From Citrus sinensis (taxonomy: Eukaryota > Streptophyta > Magnoliopsida > Sapindales > Rutaceae): 64,000 nt of DNA. The position numbers and the translations under genes are program-made. The notes under the pieces are model-generated. The model searched no databases. It saw nothing but the letters and a program-made list of their open reading frames with translations, and had not been told where the DNA came from. Below, piece by piece: positions 15,597 to 27,389 of this stretch; positions within the stretch are counted from its first letter, which is position 1, and each line of letters begins with the position of its first letter. The stretch is taken from positions 186,001-250,000 of the forward strand of contig NC_068562.1 of assembly GCF_022201045.2 (NCBI RefSeq), written 5' to 3'.

Positions 15597-18500
15597 ATGA
15601 AAATTAATGTGCTGTCCACAATGGCCCAAAGTATGAGAACGACTCAATCTCCCTTTAGCTCTAGCCATGGAAATGACGAAACTCCTTTGCACAACTCTGC
15701 TGCTACTTCAAATGCAGATGAATACGACAGTGATGGCTCCAACTTTGCTCCACCGTTAGTCCTCGTGTCATATCAGTTTTTCTCTAGTGTCTAAAATCTG
15801 AGTTGAGCATGAGCCAATCTGGCCAATCTTCTTGATAACGTGTCTTTGGAGCTTTGCCATCTTTATTTTGCATTTTAGTTGAATATGTGCTGCTGAATTT
15901 AATTTAATCAACTCTTATGTGAGAAATTCATTTGTTTATACTAAGTGGATTACTATGAATGATTTGCTTTTCACTTCTGTAGGCTTTGTATGTTGACTTA
16001 ACCACTATATTAATTTTTTTCTCCTTGCAGTACACCAGCAACACTCTCAATGGCTGTTCCTGTAGAACTTGCCACTGCAATACCCTTGATTGATCGATTC
16101 CAGGTGGGAAAATACTACTACAGCTGTTATACTGTTGCTGGTCAGGAAAAATCTACTTTCCACTTCAGTTTTGCTTTGTTAGATATAGAAAAATGACTGT
16201 TAAGCTACAATTTGCTTTAAGGACAATGGTTATTGAAAATTTGATGTTCCACTATGTTCTAATTCTATATAGGTAGAAGGTTTTTTAAGGATGATGCAGA
16301 AGCAAATTCAATCTGCTGGAAAGCGTGGATTTTTCTCTAAAAAATCTACAGGTGCCTATGTTCGAGAAAAATTCACTTTTGAGGATATGCTTTGTTTCCA
16401 AAAGGTAAAGGCATGATTATATTTTCTTTTTCCTTTTTTTTTTTTTTTTTAAATCAGCCCAACACATGGTTACATTGTACAGGATCCTATACCGACTTCA
16501 TTACTTAAACTCAATAGCGACCTGGTCAGCAGAGCAACAAAATTGTTTCAGATAATACTGAAGTACATGGGAGTTGAATCATCAGATCGAGTAACTCCGC
16601 CTAGTTTGGATGAAAGGATCGATTTCGTTGGGAAACTATATAAGCACACTTTGAAGCGTGTAGAGCTGCGAGATGAACTCTTTGCTCAGATATCAAAACA
16701 AACAAGGAATAACCCTGATAGGTGGGCATAATTGTGATTTTTCCTTCTCATAATATGGGTCTGTAGTAGTTGGAGCTACAATTTTGGTCTATATGATTCT
16801 TGGTAATTTATTGGTTCTGACATTACAGGCAGTGCCTAATTAAAGCATGGGAGCTTATGTATTTATGTGCATCTTCCATGCCGCCTAGCAAGGACATGGG
16901 TGGTTATTTAACTGAGTATGTTCACAATGTAGCTCAGGGCATTATCATTGATTCCGAGGTTCAAACCTTGGCATTAAATACCTTAAATGCTTTGAAGCGT
17001 TCTGTTAAAGCGGGTCCCAGGCATACTATACCAGGTCGTGAAGAGATTGAAGCTCTTCTAACTGGTAGAAAGCTTACAACTATAGTATTTTTTCTGGATG
17101 AAACATTTGAAGAAATTTCATATGATATGGCAACAACAGTATCAGATGCTGTTGAGGTACTCTCCCTTTGATATTTATATTTACTACTTTTTCTGTTTTA
17201 TGAAGTACATCAATGATTTATTATGTAATCTTCTTCTGTAATTTGAATTATTTTTTTTGATCCTTCAACTTCAATAAGGCTGTCTCATTGTTTATTTATT
17301 TAGATAACTCATTTCATGCCAGGTTTTTTTGGTTTCATGACTTGTCATGTGCTTGAATTGTCAACGCATGAAATGCCTAGATTGTCATTTTATTGGTTGA
17401 TTTGCTAGCTGTGTCCTGGAAGTCATTTAATAGATCATTTTGCATTTTTTTGTATTTCTCTTTGTTAGTTAAACCAGAATGACAATTCATTTTCTTTTAG
17501 GCGCTCTATAGTTTTGCTTTAGAAAGTGCATCTTGACTGTTGATGGATATTTTATCCATTCCGATTTGTTTTTGTTTCAGAAAAAATTGCTGATACTAGT
17601 TAAATTCGTGCCCAATTCAGGAACTAGCAGGGATAATTAAACTGTCAGCTCACTCAAGCTTCAGTCTGTTTGAATGTCGTAAAGTTGTTACTGGCTCCAA
17701 GGCATCTGACCATGACAATGGTTTTTATTCTGACTTATCTTGAGTTTTTTTTTACCAAATGAGAAATGGAAATTGTCAACTAATGTGCTTTATATTGTCA
17801 CATAGAGGAGTACATTGGGCTAGATGATAACAAATATATTGGGGATCTGCTTGCGGAATTCAAAGCGGCCAAGGATCGTAGTAAAGGAGAAATTTTGCAC
17901 TGCAAACTGACATTTAAAAAGAAACTTTTTCGGGAGTCTGATGAGGCTATATCAGAACCGATGTTTGTCCAGTTATCATATGTTCAAGTATGTAATATTG
18001 GTTATAGTAATATTGACAAATTTAACTTGTGTTCTACAATGATAAGTCATGCTCATCTGAATCATGGGTTAAATTTATTTTCGGGGTTTGGTGATACTGA
18101 TTTTTTTTTCACAGTTGCAACATGACTATGTGTTAGGCAATTACCCGGTTGGCAGGGATGATGCTGCACAGCTGTCTGCTTTGCAAATCTTGGTTGAGAT
18201 TGGGTTTGTTGGCAGTCCTGAGTCATGCAAGTTAGTGGATCTGTTATTTTATTTTATTTTATTTTTCCCCTTGTATTTGGCTGCTAATTTTGCAAGTAAG
18301 CATGGCAGTCTTTGAGTTTTTGTTTTTAAATCATGGTAGTTAGTTAAAACATTAGTATAATTTTACTGGTGATTAAACTTTGAATATTTAGTAGTTCTTC
18401 CCTTCTATGTTTTATATTTTCTGGTTAATGCCTTTCAGCGATTGGACTTCTCTTCTTGAGCGATTCCTACCCAGACAAGTTGCAATTACCAGAGCAAAGC

Positions 18501-21500
18501 GGGAATGGGAGTTAGATATTCTTTCTCGTTACCGATCAATGGTAAGAACAAAATATTGCCAAGTAGTTTTCTATTGAATTATGCCCCAATCTCCACAGAG
18601 TTAGTACCTAAATCTTATTTTTCTATTTTGCTCTAATTTCATTATGATAGTTTCTTATGAAATTATCCTCCACTTTGTATTCTCAAGAGTTTCCATGAGG
18701 TTTGTTGGGGTTTTGCCCAAGTATCTTTTCTCATAGCTTTCATGTTTCCTTCTTGCAACTCTTTTTCTTTTTGAGCAGTAAAACTTCTACGAAAAGTGGG
18801 GAAAAAAAGAGTTTCTTACAAATTAATTCAAATTAGTGGAGAAGCTGTCTGTATGATTTGTTTTTGCTTCTTCATATTTTTCTTTTTGTTATTTTCTTTT
18901 TTAGGCATAAAAATTTCTTTACAATTAGGAAAATATTTCATTAATTTATTAGTTACTATTTTTATATTTTGAATTTGAGAATATAAGACACTGTTAAGCT
19001 CCCTTAGCTTGGCCCTTCGAATCTACTTATAAAATCATGTCTTTGAATTTGGATTGGGTCTTTGATCTCAGTCTATATGGGATGTAGACTGTTGAATTCT
19101 TGTCTTGTTTTTTCTCTTATCATTTTTTTCCCATAATTCTAACTTTCTTAGTAAAGCTAAATTTTGAAGAACTTTTGTTATGATTTATATAATACGCACA
19201 CATATTTTTCCATTGAGATTGAATGGTGATGGAATATGTCGATAAGTTAAACCTGAAATCTTTGCAGCTCTCTGCTGTCAATTTTAATTGTTGGAAATTA
19301 ATTGGATGTGGACTTTGCTTCAAAGGTTGATATAGATGCGTGTGTAGGGTATCTGTTTCCAGCCAATAAATTATTATTCGTTGGCTTACAAATCATTCCC
19401 TTCATCATGTGTGTTCATATATTTTTTAATATTGTTTAAATGACGAAGATAAATGATTCTTTTCTGGTTCTTCAAGAAGAGAAAAAAAAAGTAATAACTT
19501 AATGGACAGAAGGTGAAGTGGTCCAATTTCAAGTTATCCTCCTTTTTGACTGACTTGACTGTGCATTACCAGCCACCTTTTATGAATGTGCCAGACGTCT
19601 GAAAGATTTAGTGCTTTACTTTTTTGAACCATTCTTTAGTGAAAACTTTCTTCTCACGTTGACCGTTCTATTGCTTTGTAGGAACATTTGACAAAAGATG
19701 ATGCAAGACAGCAATTTCTGCGGATATTGAGGACACTTCCTTATGGGAATTCGGTTTTTTTTAGTGTTCGCAAGATTGATGATCCTATTGGACTTTTGCC
19801 TGGAAGGATTGTCTTGGGAATTAACAAGCGAGGGGTGAGTCTTAAAAGTTTATTTTATATCACCTTAATCCATAATGTAGTGGTCACATTGTGAAATTGT
19901 TGCCCTTATAGATAAAGTATTTAGATATTAAATTTCACTCTTTTTAATACCCTACTGTTTGTAGTACAACTCAAGTTTTGTTTCTTATCAAAGGAAAATA
20001 AAAGTATTTGCATGTTAATATGTTTGTTTTTGTTTGTAGGTTCATTTTTTTCGTCCAGTTCCTAAAGAGTATTTACATTCTGCGGAGTTAAGGGATATAA
20101 TGCAGTTTGGTAGTAGCAATAGTGCTGTCTTTTTCAAGATGAGAGTTGCAGGTGTCCTTCACATTTTTCAGTTTGAGACGAAGCAGGTTCAGGCGACTGC
20201 ATACGCTTCATACTTGGCTTGGGGTTTCTAGACCTTTCAAATTCTTTTCCCATTTTGTGACCTGACTTACATTTCTCTATTTTTATGTAGGGAGAAGAAA
20301 TTTGTGTTGCCCTTCAGACACATATAAATGATGTTATGTTGCGTCGCTACTCAAAAGCACGTTCTGCTGCTACTGGCTCAGTGAATGGAGACCTTTCGAA
20401 CAATGTCAAAACTCATAGCATTGAATTGTTTGAAAAACGCATACAGGATTTGTCCAAAACTGTTGAAGAATCTCAAAGAAATGCTGATCAAGTAAGCTTA
20501 TTAAGAACTCTACAAAACTTGATATTTTCCAATTAAGGCGCTAATCATTTGGAATTGCAATGCTACATCCAACCTAGGCCGTTGAAATTGGTTATCTTGG
20601 GAACCATAAACTTTCATCATTGTTGCATCTGAAATAATTGATTAGTTTTTCATCTCTTAAAAGTTCAGATCTTAAAAGTTTAGTTTTCTTGTTGCTTGGA
20701 GAATTATTTATGAAGTCTTAAAAGTTTAGTTTCTTCTGGCTTGAAGAATTATTCATGAAGTCTTAAAATTTTTAGTTTCTTCTTGCTTGGACACTTATTT
20801 ATGAACTCCTTATGTTATCTACTTCTCACATAATTAATATCTTGGATTAATGAATTAAATATGTTGATTTAGTTACTAGAAGAATTACACGAAAGGCAAA
20901 GACAAGAGGCAAAAATGCAAGAAGAACTGGACGACTTGAAAGATTCTTTGAGATTTGAGAAGCAGAAGTTAGCAGAAGTTATGGCCGATCATGATAGACT
21001 TAAATCCTTATGCGATGAAAAAGATACCAGTCTTCAAGTTAGTCAGGGTTAATTTTGTGATGTTAGTCATTTTGTTAAACCTTTTTTTTTCAACTTTTTG
21101 ATTTTATTGATGTGTATTTCAGGTTGTATTGTTGGAAAAAAGGAGCATGGAAGCAAAAATGGCTAAATTAGGAAATCAAGAATCTGAAAACAATGCTGAA
21201 AAGAATTTGGTTTTGACAAACAACCAGGTTGAGTATTATAAATGCTAATTTTAATGTTATCAATTCAGATGTTGCTAGAATTGTGACCAATAAGTTGATT
21301 TTGATCTGTGAATCATAAATAATGCAGACATTACATGAGCTTCAACGTGAATTGAAAATTTGCAATGAGGAGTTGCATGCAGAAAAAGAAAATGTAAAGA
21401 AATTTTTAAATGAGAAAGTATTACTAGAGCAAAAGATTTCCAAACTGGAGAAGAAAACTGAAGAGGTAATATTGTTAATGCTTAAATTTGGTTCTGAAAA

Positions 21501-24500
21501 TGCATATGTAATGCCTCAAAATGATATAGGTTGGATGGCAATGGTTTGTATACAGATGGAGATTCTTGAGAAAAGTTTTGAGCAAGAACGTAAGGCTTTA
21601 AAGCTCCAAGTGTCTGAACTTGAAAGAAAGTTGGGAGAGGCCACACTAGATTTGGCTACGCTTAAGTCAACTCTTGCATCTAGGAACATGGATTTAGCCG
21701 GATTAGAGAGTCACTTGAAGGAATTAGAGGAGTTGAGAGAAATGAAAGAGGTAATCATTTTTCAGTGTTTACTTTTACCATAAGAGATTTGTTCAATATA
21801 TGTGCCTTTTTTTCATATAATATATATTTTTCGAAGTAAAATCATTCTCATCTAACAAGTTGTTCCATGCTTCTAGGATATTGATAGAAAGAATGAACAA
21901 ACTGCTGCCATTTTGAAGATGCAAGGGGCTCAACTTTCTGAGTTAGAAGTACTCTATAAAGAAGAGCAAATTTTAAGAAAACGTTATTTTAACACTATTG
22001 AAGGTTGGTATTATATATGGTGCTAATGGAAGCTATAAATATTGTGCTGTTTATGGATAGTGATGCATTATTATTTCATTTTCCTGCACCGAGAAATCAC
22101 TAGCTCATCATTTTATAATTTCAGATATGAAAGGCAAGATAAGGGTTTATTGTCGTTTAAGACCTTTAAATGAGAAAGAGGATGCTGAAAAAGAAAGATA
22201 TGTGCTCACAAGTCTAGATGAGTTCACTGTAGAACATCCATGGAAAGATGATAAGGTAAAGCAACATATGTATGATCGAGTCTTTGATGGCTATGCCACC
22301 CAAGAAGATGTATTTGAGGATACTCGGGTAGGTTTGATTGAAATTAACAATTTATAACTTATTTTGTAATGTGTGTATAGATTAGAATTTCTGAATCAAT
22401 TTACCATGGATATTGCAGTACCTGGTGCAATCTGCTGTTGATGGCTACAATGTTTGCATATTTGCTTACGGACAAACTGGGTCTGGAAAGACATTTACAA
22501 TATATGGATCTGAGTGCAATCCCGGAATTACACCCCGAGCTATCTCAGAACTTTTTAGAATTTTGAAAAAGGAAAACAATAAATTTTCATTTTCATTAAA
22601 GGTAATTGGTTTAGATATCATACTGTGAATATAGATAACTTGCCAGATTATTTTTGGGAAAAACTATGAGAAATTATTAACTCTTGGAAATTCTATGCTC
22701 CTGTCCATCATAAGATGATTATATACAAAGTTGATTTTGGCTTGAATTAGATGTTTATATAGCTAGACTAACATTTTTTATAGACTGATAAATCTCATTA
22801 TGTATTTGTACATGTAAAAAATTTATTTATCTTAATTAGCACTTTAAATCGTTCATCAAATATTACAGGCATATATGGTGGAGTTGTATCAAGATACACT
22901 TGTGGACCTTCTATTACCAAGGAATGAAAAACGTCTGAAATTGGAAATTAAGAAAGATTCAAAGGTAAATATTTCAATCCTGACGTTGTAGTAGTGTAGA
23001 TGCTAAATCATTTATGTTGGTTTTGGTATATTTGGAACGAGAGGAATAGTTGAGCCTTTGACAAAGTTGAGTCTTTGATAAATTAGAACAAAGATAACAC
23101 ATGTGGAATTTGTTCTTATCATTTTTTTCCCTTTTTTTGGTTATATTTTAAAAAATTTCTTCGCATATTAGATTTTAGCAATACTTGTTTTTTTCTATTT
23201 CGTCTTTGTTTTTTTTTTTTTTTTTTTTTTTTTTGGGGCATTGTCAATATCTGAGAGGTTAATAATCTCTTAAAAATTTTGTACTTAAAAACAATTGTTT
23301 TTCTTCCTTGTCATTTCTACATTTCACTTTAGGTTCAGTCTATATATTTGAATGATATGATTTTTGCTTAGCAGTCCTCATTTATTGGTTCATTTATGAT
23401 GTTTAGGGTATGGTGTTGGTCGAAAATGTCACAGTTGTACCGATTTCAACATTTGAGGAAATTAAAAGCATTATTCAAAGAGGATCTGATCAAAGGCATA
23501 CTTCTGGGACTCAGATGAATGAAGAAAGTTCAAGATCTCATCTTATACTTTCAATTGTAATTGAGAGTACCAACCTTCAAACTCAATCAGTTGCAAGAGG
23601 AAAGGTATTATTGATTTTAATGTCATTATGTAATTTGATCAAATCATGGATATGTCTAAATGCTTTAGATTCACCAAAAAAGTATGTGCACTTACATCTA
23701 CTTGTTATTTTGCATGAAATAGGTAGAAGCTTGTATGTGCTACTTATTTGAGTACATGATACTGTAGATTTGGGAAATTGTTTTTAGCTGATGAATTAAT
23801 TTTTTATTGTTAAAATGTGCCTGATTCAACACCTCATTTGCAGTTAAGTTTTGTGGATCTTGCTGGTTCTGAAAGGGTGAAGAAATCAGGCTCTTCTGGT
23901 AATCAACTCAAGGAAGCTCAAAGCATCAATAAATCACTTTCAGCCCTCGGAGATGTTATTAGTGCTTTATCTTCTGGCAGCCAACATATTCCCTACAGGA
24001 ATCACAAGTTAACGATGCTAATGAGTGATTCACTTGGTGGAAATGCAAAGACGCTTATGTTTGTAAATGTATCTCCAGCTGAATCCAATTTGGAAGAGTC
24101 GTACAATTCTCTAACGTATGTTTTTCTTTTATCATATATGTTTATGTTGCTCTTTTTCTATTAAAAAAAATTGTGGCCACAATAACAATGTTCATATGCA
24201 TCTGATTTGGTCAATACTACTGGCATCTATACTAGTTTTAAAGAGTTCCGATTTATTATAGTGTGCTTGAGGAGACTGATGAGTGTGAAATATTGTTCTG
24301 CAAGGCAAAATAATGCCTCAACATTGTTGTTTAGTTGCTTAATATCTTAATCTTATGGACCCTTTGTAGTTTATGTATAATCTATTTTAAGTTGACTCTG
24401 AATCCCATACATTTTGATATCACATTCAGGAGGTAATGCTATTTCGTGTACTATCTATCAAAGTAATAAATTTATTTTAGTTTTTATGATTTTTCTCCTA

Positions 24501-24769
24501 CTGATTTGGCTTCTGTTCAAGTACCTTAAAGCTTCTTATTTTTTGACCTCATTGTGTACTTTTCCTATGTCAATAGGTATGCATCAAGAGTTCGATCAAT
24601 TGTGAATGATCCAAACAAAAATGTTTCATCCAAAGAAGTAGCTCGCTTGAAAAGATTAGTTGCATATTGGAAGGAGCAAGCAGGCAAAAAAGGCGATTAT
24701 GAAGAATTAGAAGAGATTCAAGAAGAACGTCTACAGAAAGATAGGACAGATAATCGTCATTCATTGTAG
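15597..24769 (+). CDS. KCBP: Kinesin-like calmodulin-binding protein (kinesin-14, MyTH4-FERM-motor)
   Basis: Minus-end-directed, calcium/calmodulin-regulated microtubule motor; in Arabidopsis the orthologue (ZWICHEL) controls trichome branching. 23 coding exons: 15597-15754, 16031-16103, 16273-16404, 16483-16721, 16829-17156, 17621-17720, 17806-17987, 18115-18230, 18439-18541, 19682-19834, 20040-20186, 20291-20491, 20873-21037, 21123-21227, 21328-21465, 21556-21750, 21877-22003, 22125-22327, 22419-22601, 22869-22964, 23407-23604, 23844-24115, 24577-24769. They join in frame to 1268 residues (family about 1260). Domains in order: MyTH4 (about 130-290), FERM (300-610), coiled coil (640-880), C-terminal motor with P-loop GQTGSGKT 973-980, switch I NEESSRSH 1086-1093, switch [10 protein letters not shown] 1119-1126, then the basic calmodulin-binding helix (about 1222-1240) and an acidic tail. 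An alternative start, MAQSM at 15621, has the stronger initiation context. Confidence 0.97.
20671..20808 (+). repeat. Three-copy 45/46-bp tandem repeat in a KCBP intron
   Basis: Units start at 20671, 20717 and 20762, each beginning TCTTAAAA and ending in TTTATGAAG-like sequence. They lie in the intron after the exon ending at 20491, outside coding sequence. Confidence 0.85.
23209..23234 (+). repeat. Poly(T) run in a KCBP intron
   Basis: About 26 consecutive T residues in the intron between exons 22869-22964 and 23407-23604. It is too far from the acceptor to be its polypyrimidine tract. Confidence 0.9.
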
Positions 24770-26180
24770 AGTTTGTAGCATGTTAGTTGATGATAGGCTT
24801 TTAAACAATGATAATCTTGCAGATTGTTGAATAGAAATTTATGTCATGTTGGCTACAGGGGTTTGGCTATATATCTGCATGTGCGGCGGCTAAAGTAGGC
24901 TGGTTTTGATGATTCCCTTGAAGATTCTGCTGGTTGGATTTGCTTTGCTGGCTTAGCACCTCAGTTGTATAGTTTGCATGATCCGTATATATGTAAGATA
25001 TTAACCTCATCTTCTCCAACATATAGCCTCAAACATTTCTTCTTTTTTTTTCCCCTACTTTGATGGAAGGATTCGACGAACATGTTGGAGCATGTGGCAA
25101 CTAATAACCTCTATCCCATAGTTGAACTTAAGTGTCTCCCACTTGTTGCCATGTTTATTTTTTCCTTCTTTATTTTTTTCCCCTTCTTGTAATTCATTAG
25201 AATCAGTTGATTGATTAACGCAAAATCAACTCGGTTCTTCAGTTCTTTGGTTGGGCTTTCTTCTTCCTTATTTTTTATTGACTCTGCTTTTTAGCCCAAG
25301 TTTCTTGTTGTAAATCGTTTTACAATTGGTTGGTGAACGATTCCGTGGCTCCTTAGTTTGAACCAAGAAGAACGATTCGGAGTTCTAAGATATCAAATTT
25401 TATTTTGGCTAACATCATTTGTTGAGCTTAATACAGGTCATTTGGTTAATGAAAAAGACTTAAAGCCTCATTGGTTTGTGATGTGTAAGTCGAAGGCTGA
25501 AGATGTGGATCCCTCGTTTTTTCACTGTAATATGGCATTAACTAGGTGGTTTAAGTTGCTCGTGCCCAGAAGTATTTGCTGGGTGACGTGAATACAAGTT
25601 CTTGTTTATAGATTGTTTTAATGATCCCGAAGGATATAAAAAGTACGGGTCTCATGAAATTGTTGTGTCGTGTTAATTTTTCTTGGGTGATTTCATTGGA
25701 GAGGAATCGAACTTCTGCATTTGCAAACGATGATATCTTTGATTTCCTTTCTGGAAATTAAAGCGCTTTTCTTGAGTCTCTAGTTTTCAATTTCTACTGT
25801 TTCAAATTCTCTTGAGACCGTTCTATTCTTGAAATTACTACAAATTCAGCATCCATTTACATTTTCTTGCTTGTTGTAACGTCATTTTTTTTTTTTAAAT
25901 AAAAAATATTTCATTCGTCCGGAGCCTATGGCTTTTGGCGAGCAGTCCAACACAATCTCAAATTCTTGATCATTTTTCTTTTTAATTCACTAGAAGAATT
26001 AAGGTTATTTGAACCCGATTTTCAATTTTACTTCTGCGAACAAAGATAAGATTGACGCAAAATGTCATATCTTTTGCGACTAAAGTTGTTTTTCCCGCTA
26101 TATATATTTTTTGGGGACCAAATCATGATCGGCAGCAAAAGAATTTACAATTTTTCTAGGGACCAGCAGAACTAAATCAG
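24770..26180 (+). other. KCBP 3' UTR and following spacer
   Basis: The 3' UTR of the kinesin gene begins at 24770. The open frame at 25358-25591 has no ATG context, no exon signals and no family resemblance. No further gene is supported. Confidence 0.5.
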
Positions 26181-26184
26181 AACT

Positions 26185-27385
26185 AAAAAAGTACCGGTTC
26201 AGTTTGGTATGTTTTCTTAGGAAAAATTGAATAGTTTGGTTCGAATATTTCGGTTCGGTTTTCTATTCAAAACTTTAAGTTCGAAAACTGAACTAAAACA
26301 CCAAAAAAAAAAAAATTAAATTAAAGATATGCCACGTAACATTATTTGACTGGTGAAAACACATTATTATTATTATTATACATGTGCATGCTCCATAACA
26401 TTAATCTGTGTGTGTTTATATATACACGTTATTAACACAAATCCAAAGTCCAAACCCTAGCCTCAAATGCAAACCGCAAGCCATTCATGTCTCATTTCTT
26501 CCCACTAACTGTAAAGCTCCATTCAAATCCTCACACCTCATAAATGAAATCAACAATCCTAGCCCCCAAAACCAAAACCAAAATCCTCACAAGTCTTTTT
26601 TTATATTACAAACCTAAGGTTTGTTTGATATTGAGGTTAGGTAGTTGTACTTTGAAATGTATAAAAATAAAATGTTTGGTAAACATTAGGTGTTATAGCT
26701 TAAAAGCTACGTTGATTTAATTTTTCACTTGTATAATAACAAATTTATTATATTTTTAATAATTTTATCAAAATTATTATTTGAAATTTATATTCATTAT
26801 ATATTATTAATTTTTGTTTCATAAATATTTTTTTTTTCTACAGCAGTTATACCTTAAAAATTAAAGCACCTCAGTAACAAATAAAACCTTATTCTCCAAA
26901 ATCAAAGCCGCCCCTTACAAATCTCAATATCAAAAGCTTAATCCACTAGCCATAATTCCTCATCCGCGAAAGCCACCAGCCCAAGCCTCCGTCGTCATGT
27001 CTGCAACTGTGCCGCTTGCTACTGCTCCAAAAATTCACCATCCACCTTTCAACTTTTACAAATTTGATTTTTATTTTTAGATTTTATTTTTCAATTAATA
27101 ATTTAATAATTTTCTTTAGTATCTGATTTTTGTTGTTTTTGATCTAAAGTAACAAAAATCATGGAAAGAATATGATGAAATTCAAATCGACTTGAGCAAC
27201 TTGTTTTTAATTTTTAAATAAGGTCTTAAACTAAGAAATCGAACCAAAGCCGAATCTAAAATTTTCAATTCAGTAACGGTTTGGTCCTTATATTATTCGG
27301 TTTTTTCAAAATTAATATCAATCCAAACAGAAATGTTTAAGTCGAACTAAGTACCGATCCGAACCGAACTGATGCTCATTACTAA
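26185..27385. mobile_element. Probable non-autonomous element with GGTTCGGTTT-type ends
   Basis: The left side (26190-26300) has repeated GGTTCAGTTTGG / TTCGGTTCGGTTTTC phrases, and the right side (27240-27380) has their complements (AATCGAACC, GATCCGAACCGAACTG), giving loosely inverted ends about 1.2 kb apart. The interior has short plant-repeat-like phrases such as CAAATGCAAACCGCAAGCC but no coding sequence. Borders are approximate. A smaller MITE appears to sit inside it (26615-26891). Confidence 0.4.
26615..26891. mobile_element. MITE nested inside the GGTTCGG-type element
   Basis: Terminal inverted repeats: left TAAGGTTTGTTTGATATTG, right end read in reverse TAAGGTTTTATTTGTTACTG, followed on both sides by AGGT. 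About 277 bp, AT-rich, non-coding. The end motif resembles hAT-type MITEs. No convincing target duplication was found by eye. Confidence 0.6.
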
Positions 27386-27389
27386 TTTT

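Noticed and set aside
25358-25591. Frame downstream of KCBP
   Set aside because: No recognisable domain and the first codon is not ATG; probably spacer.
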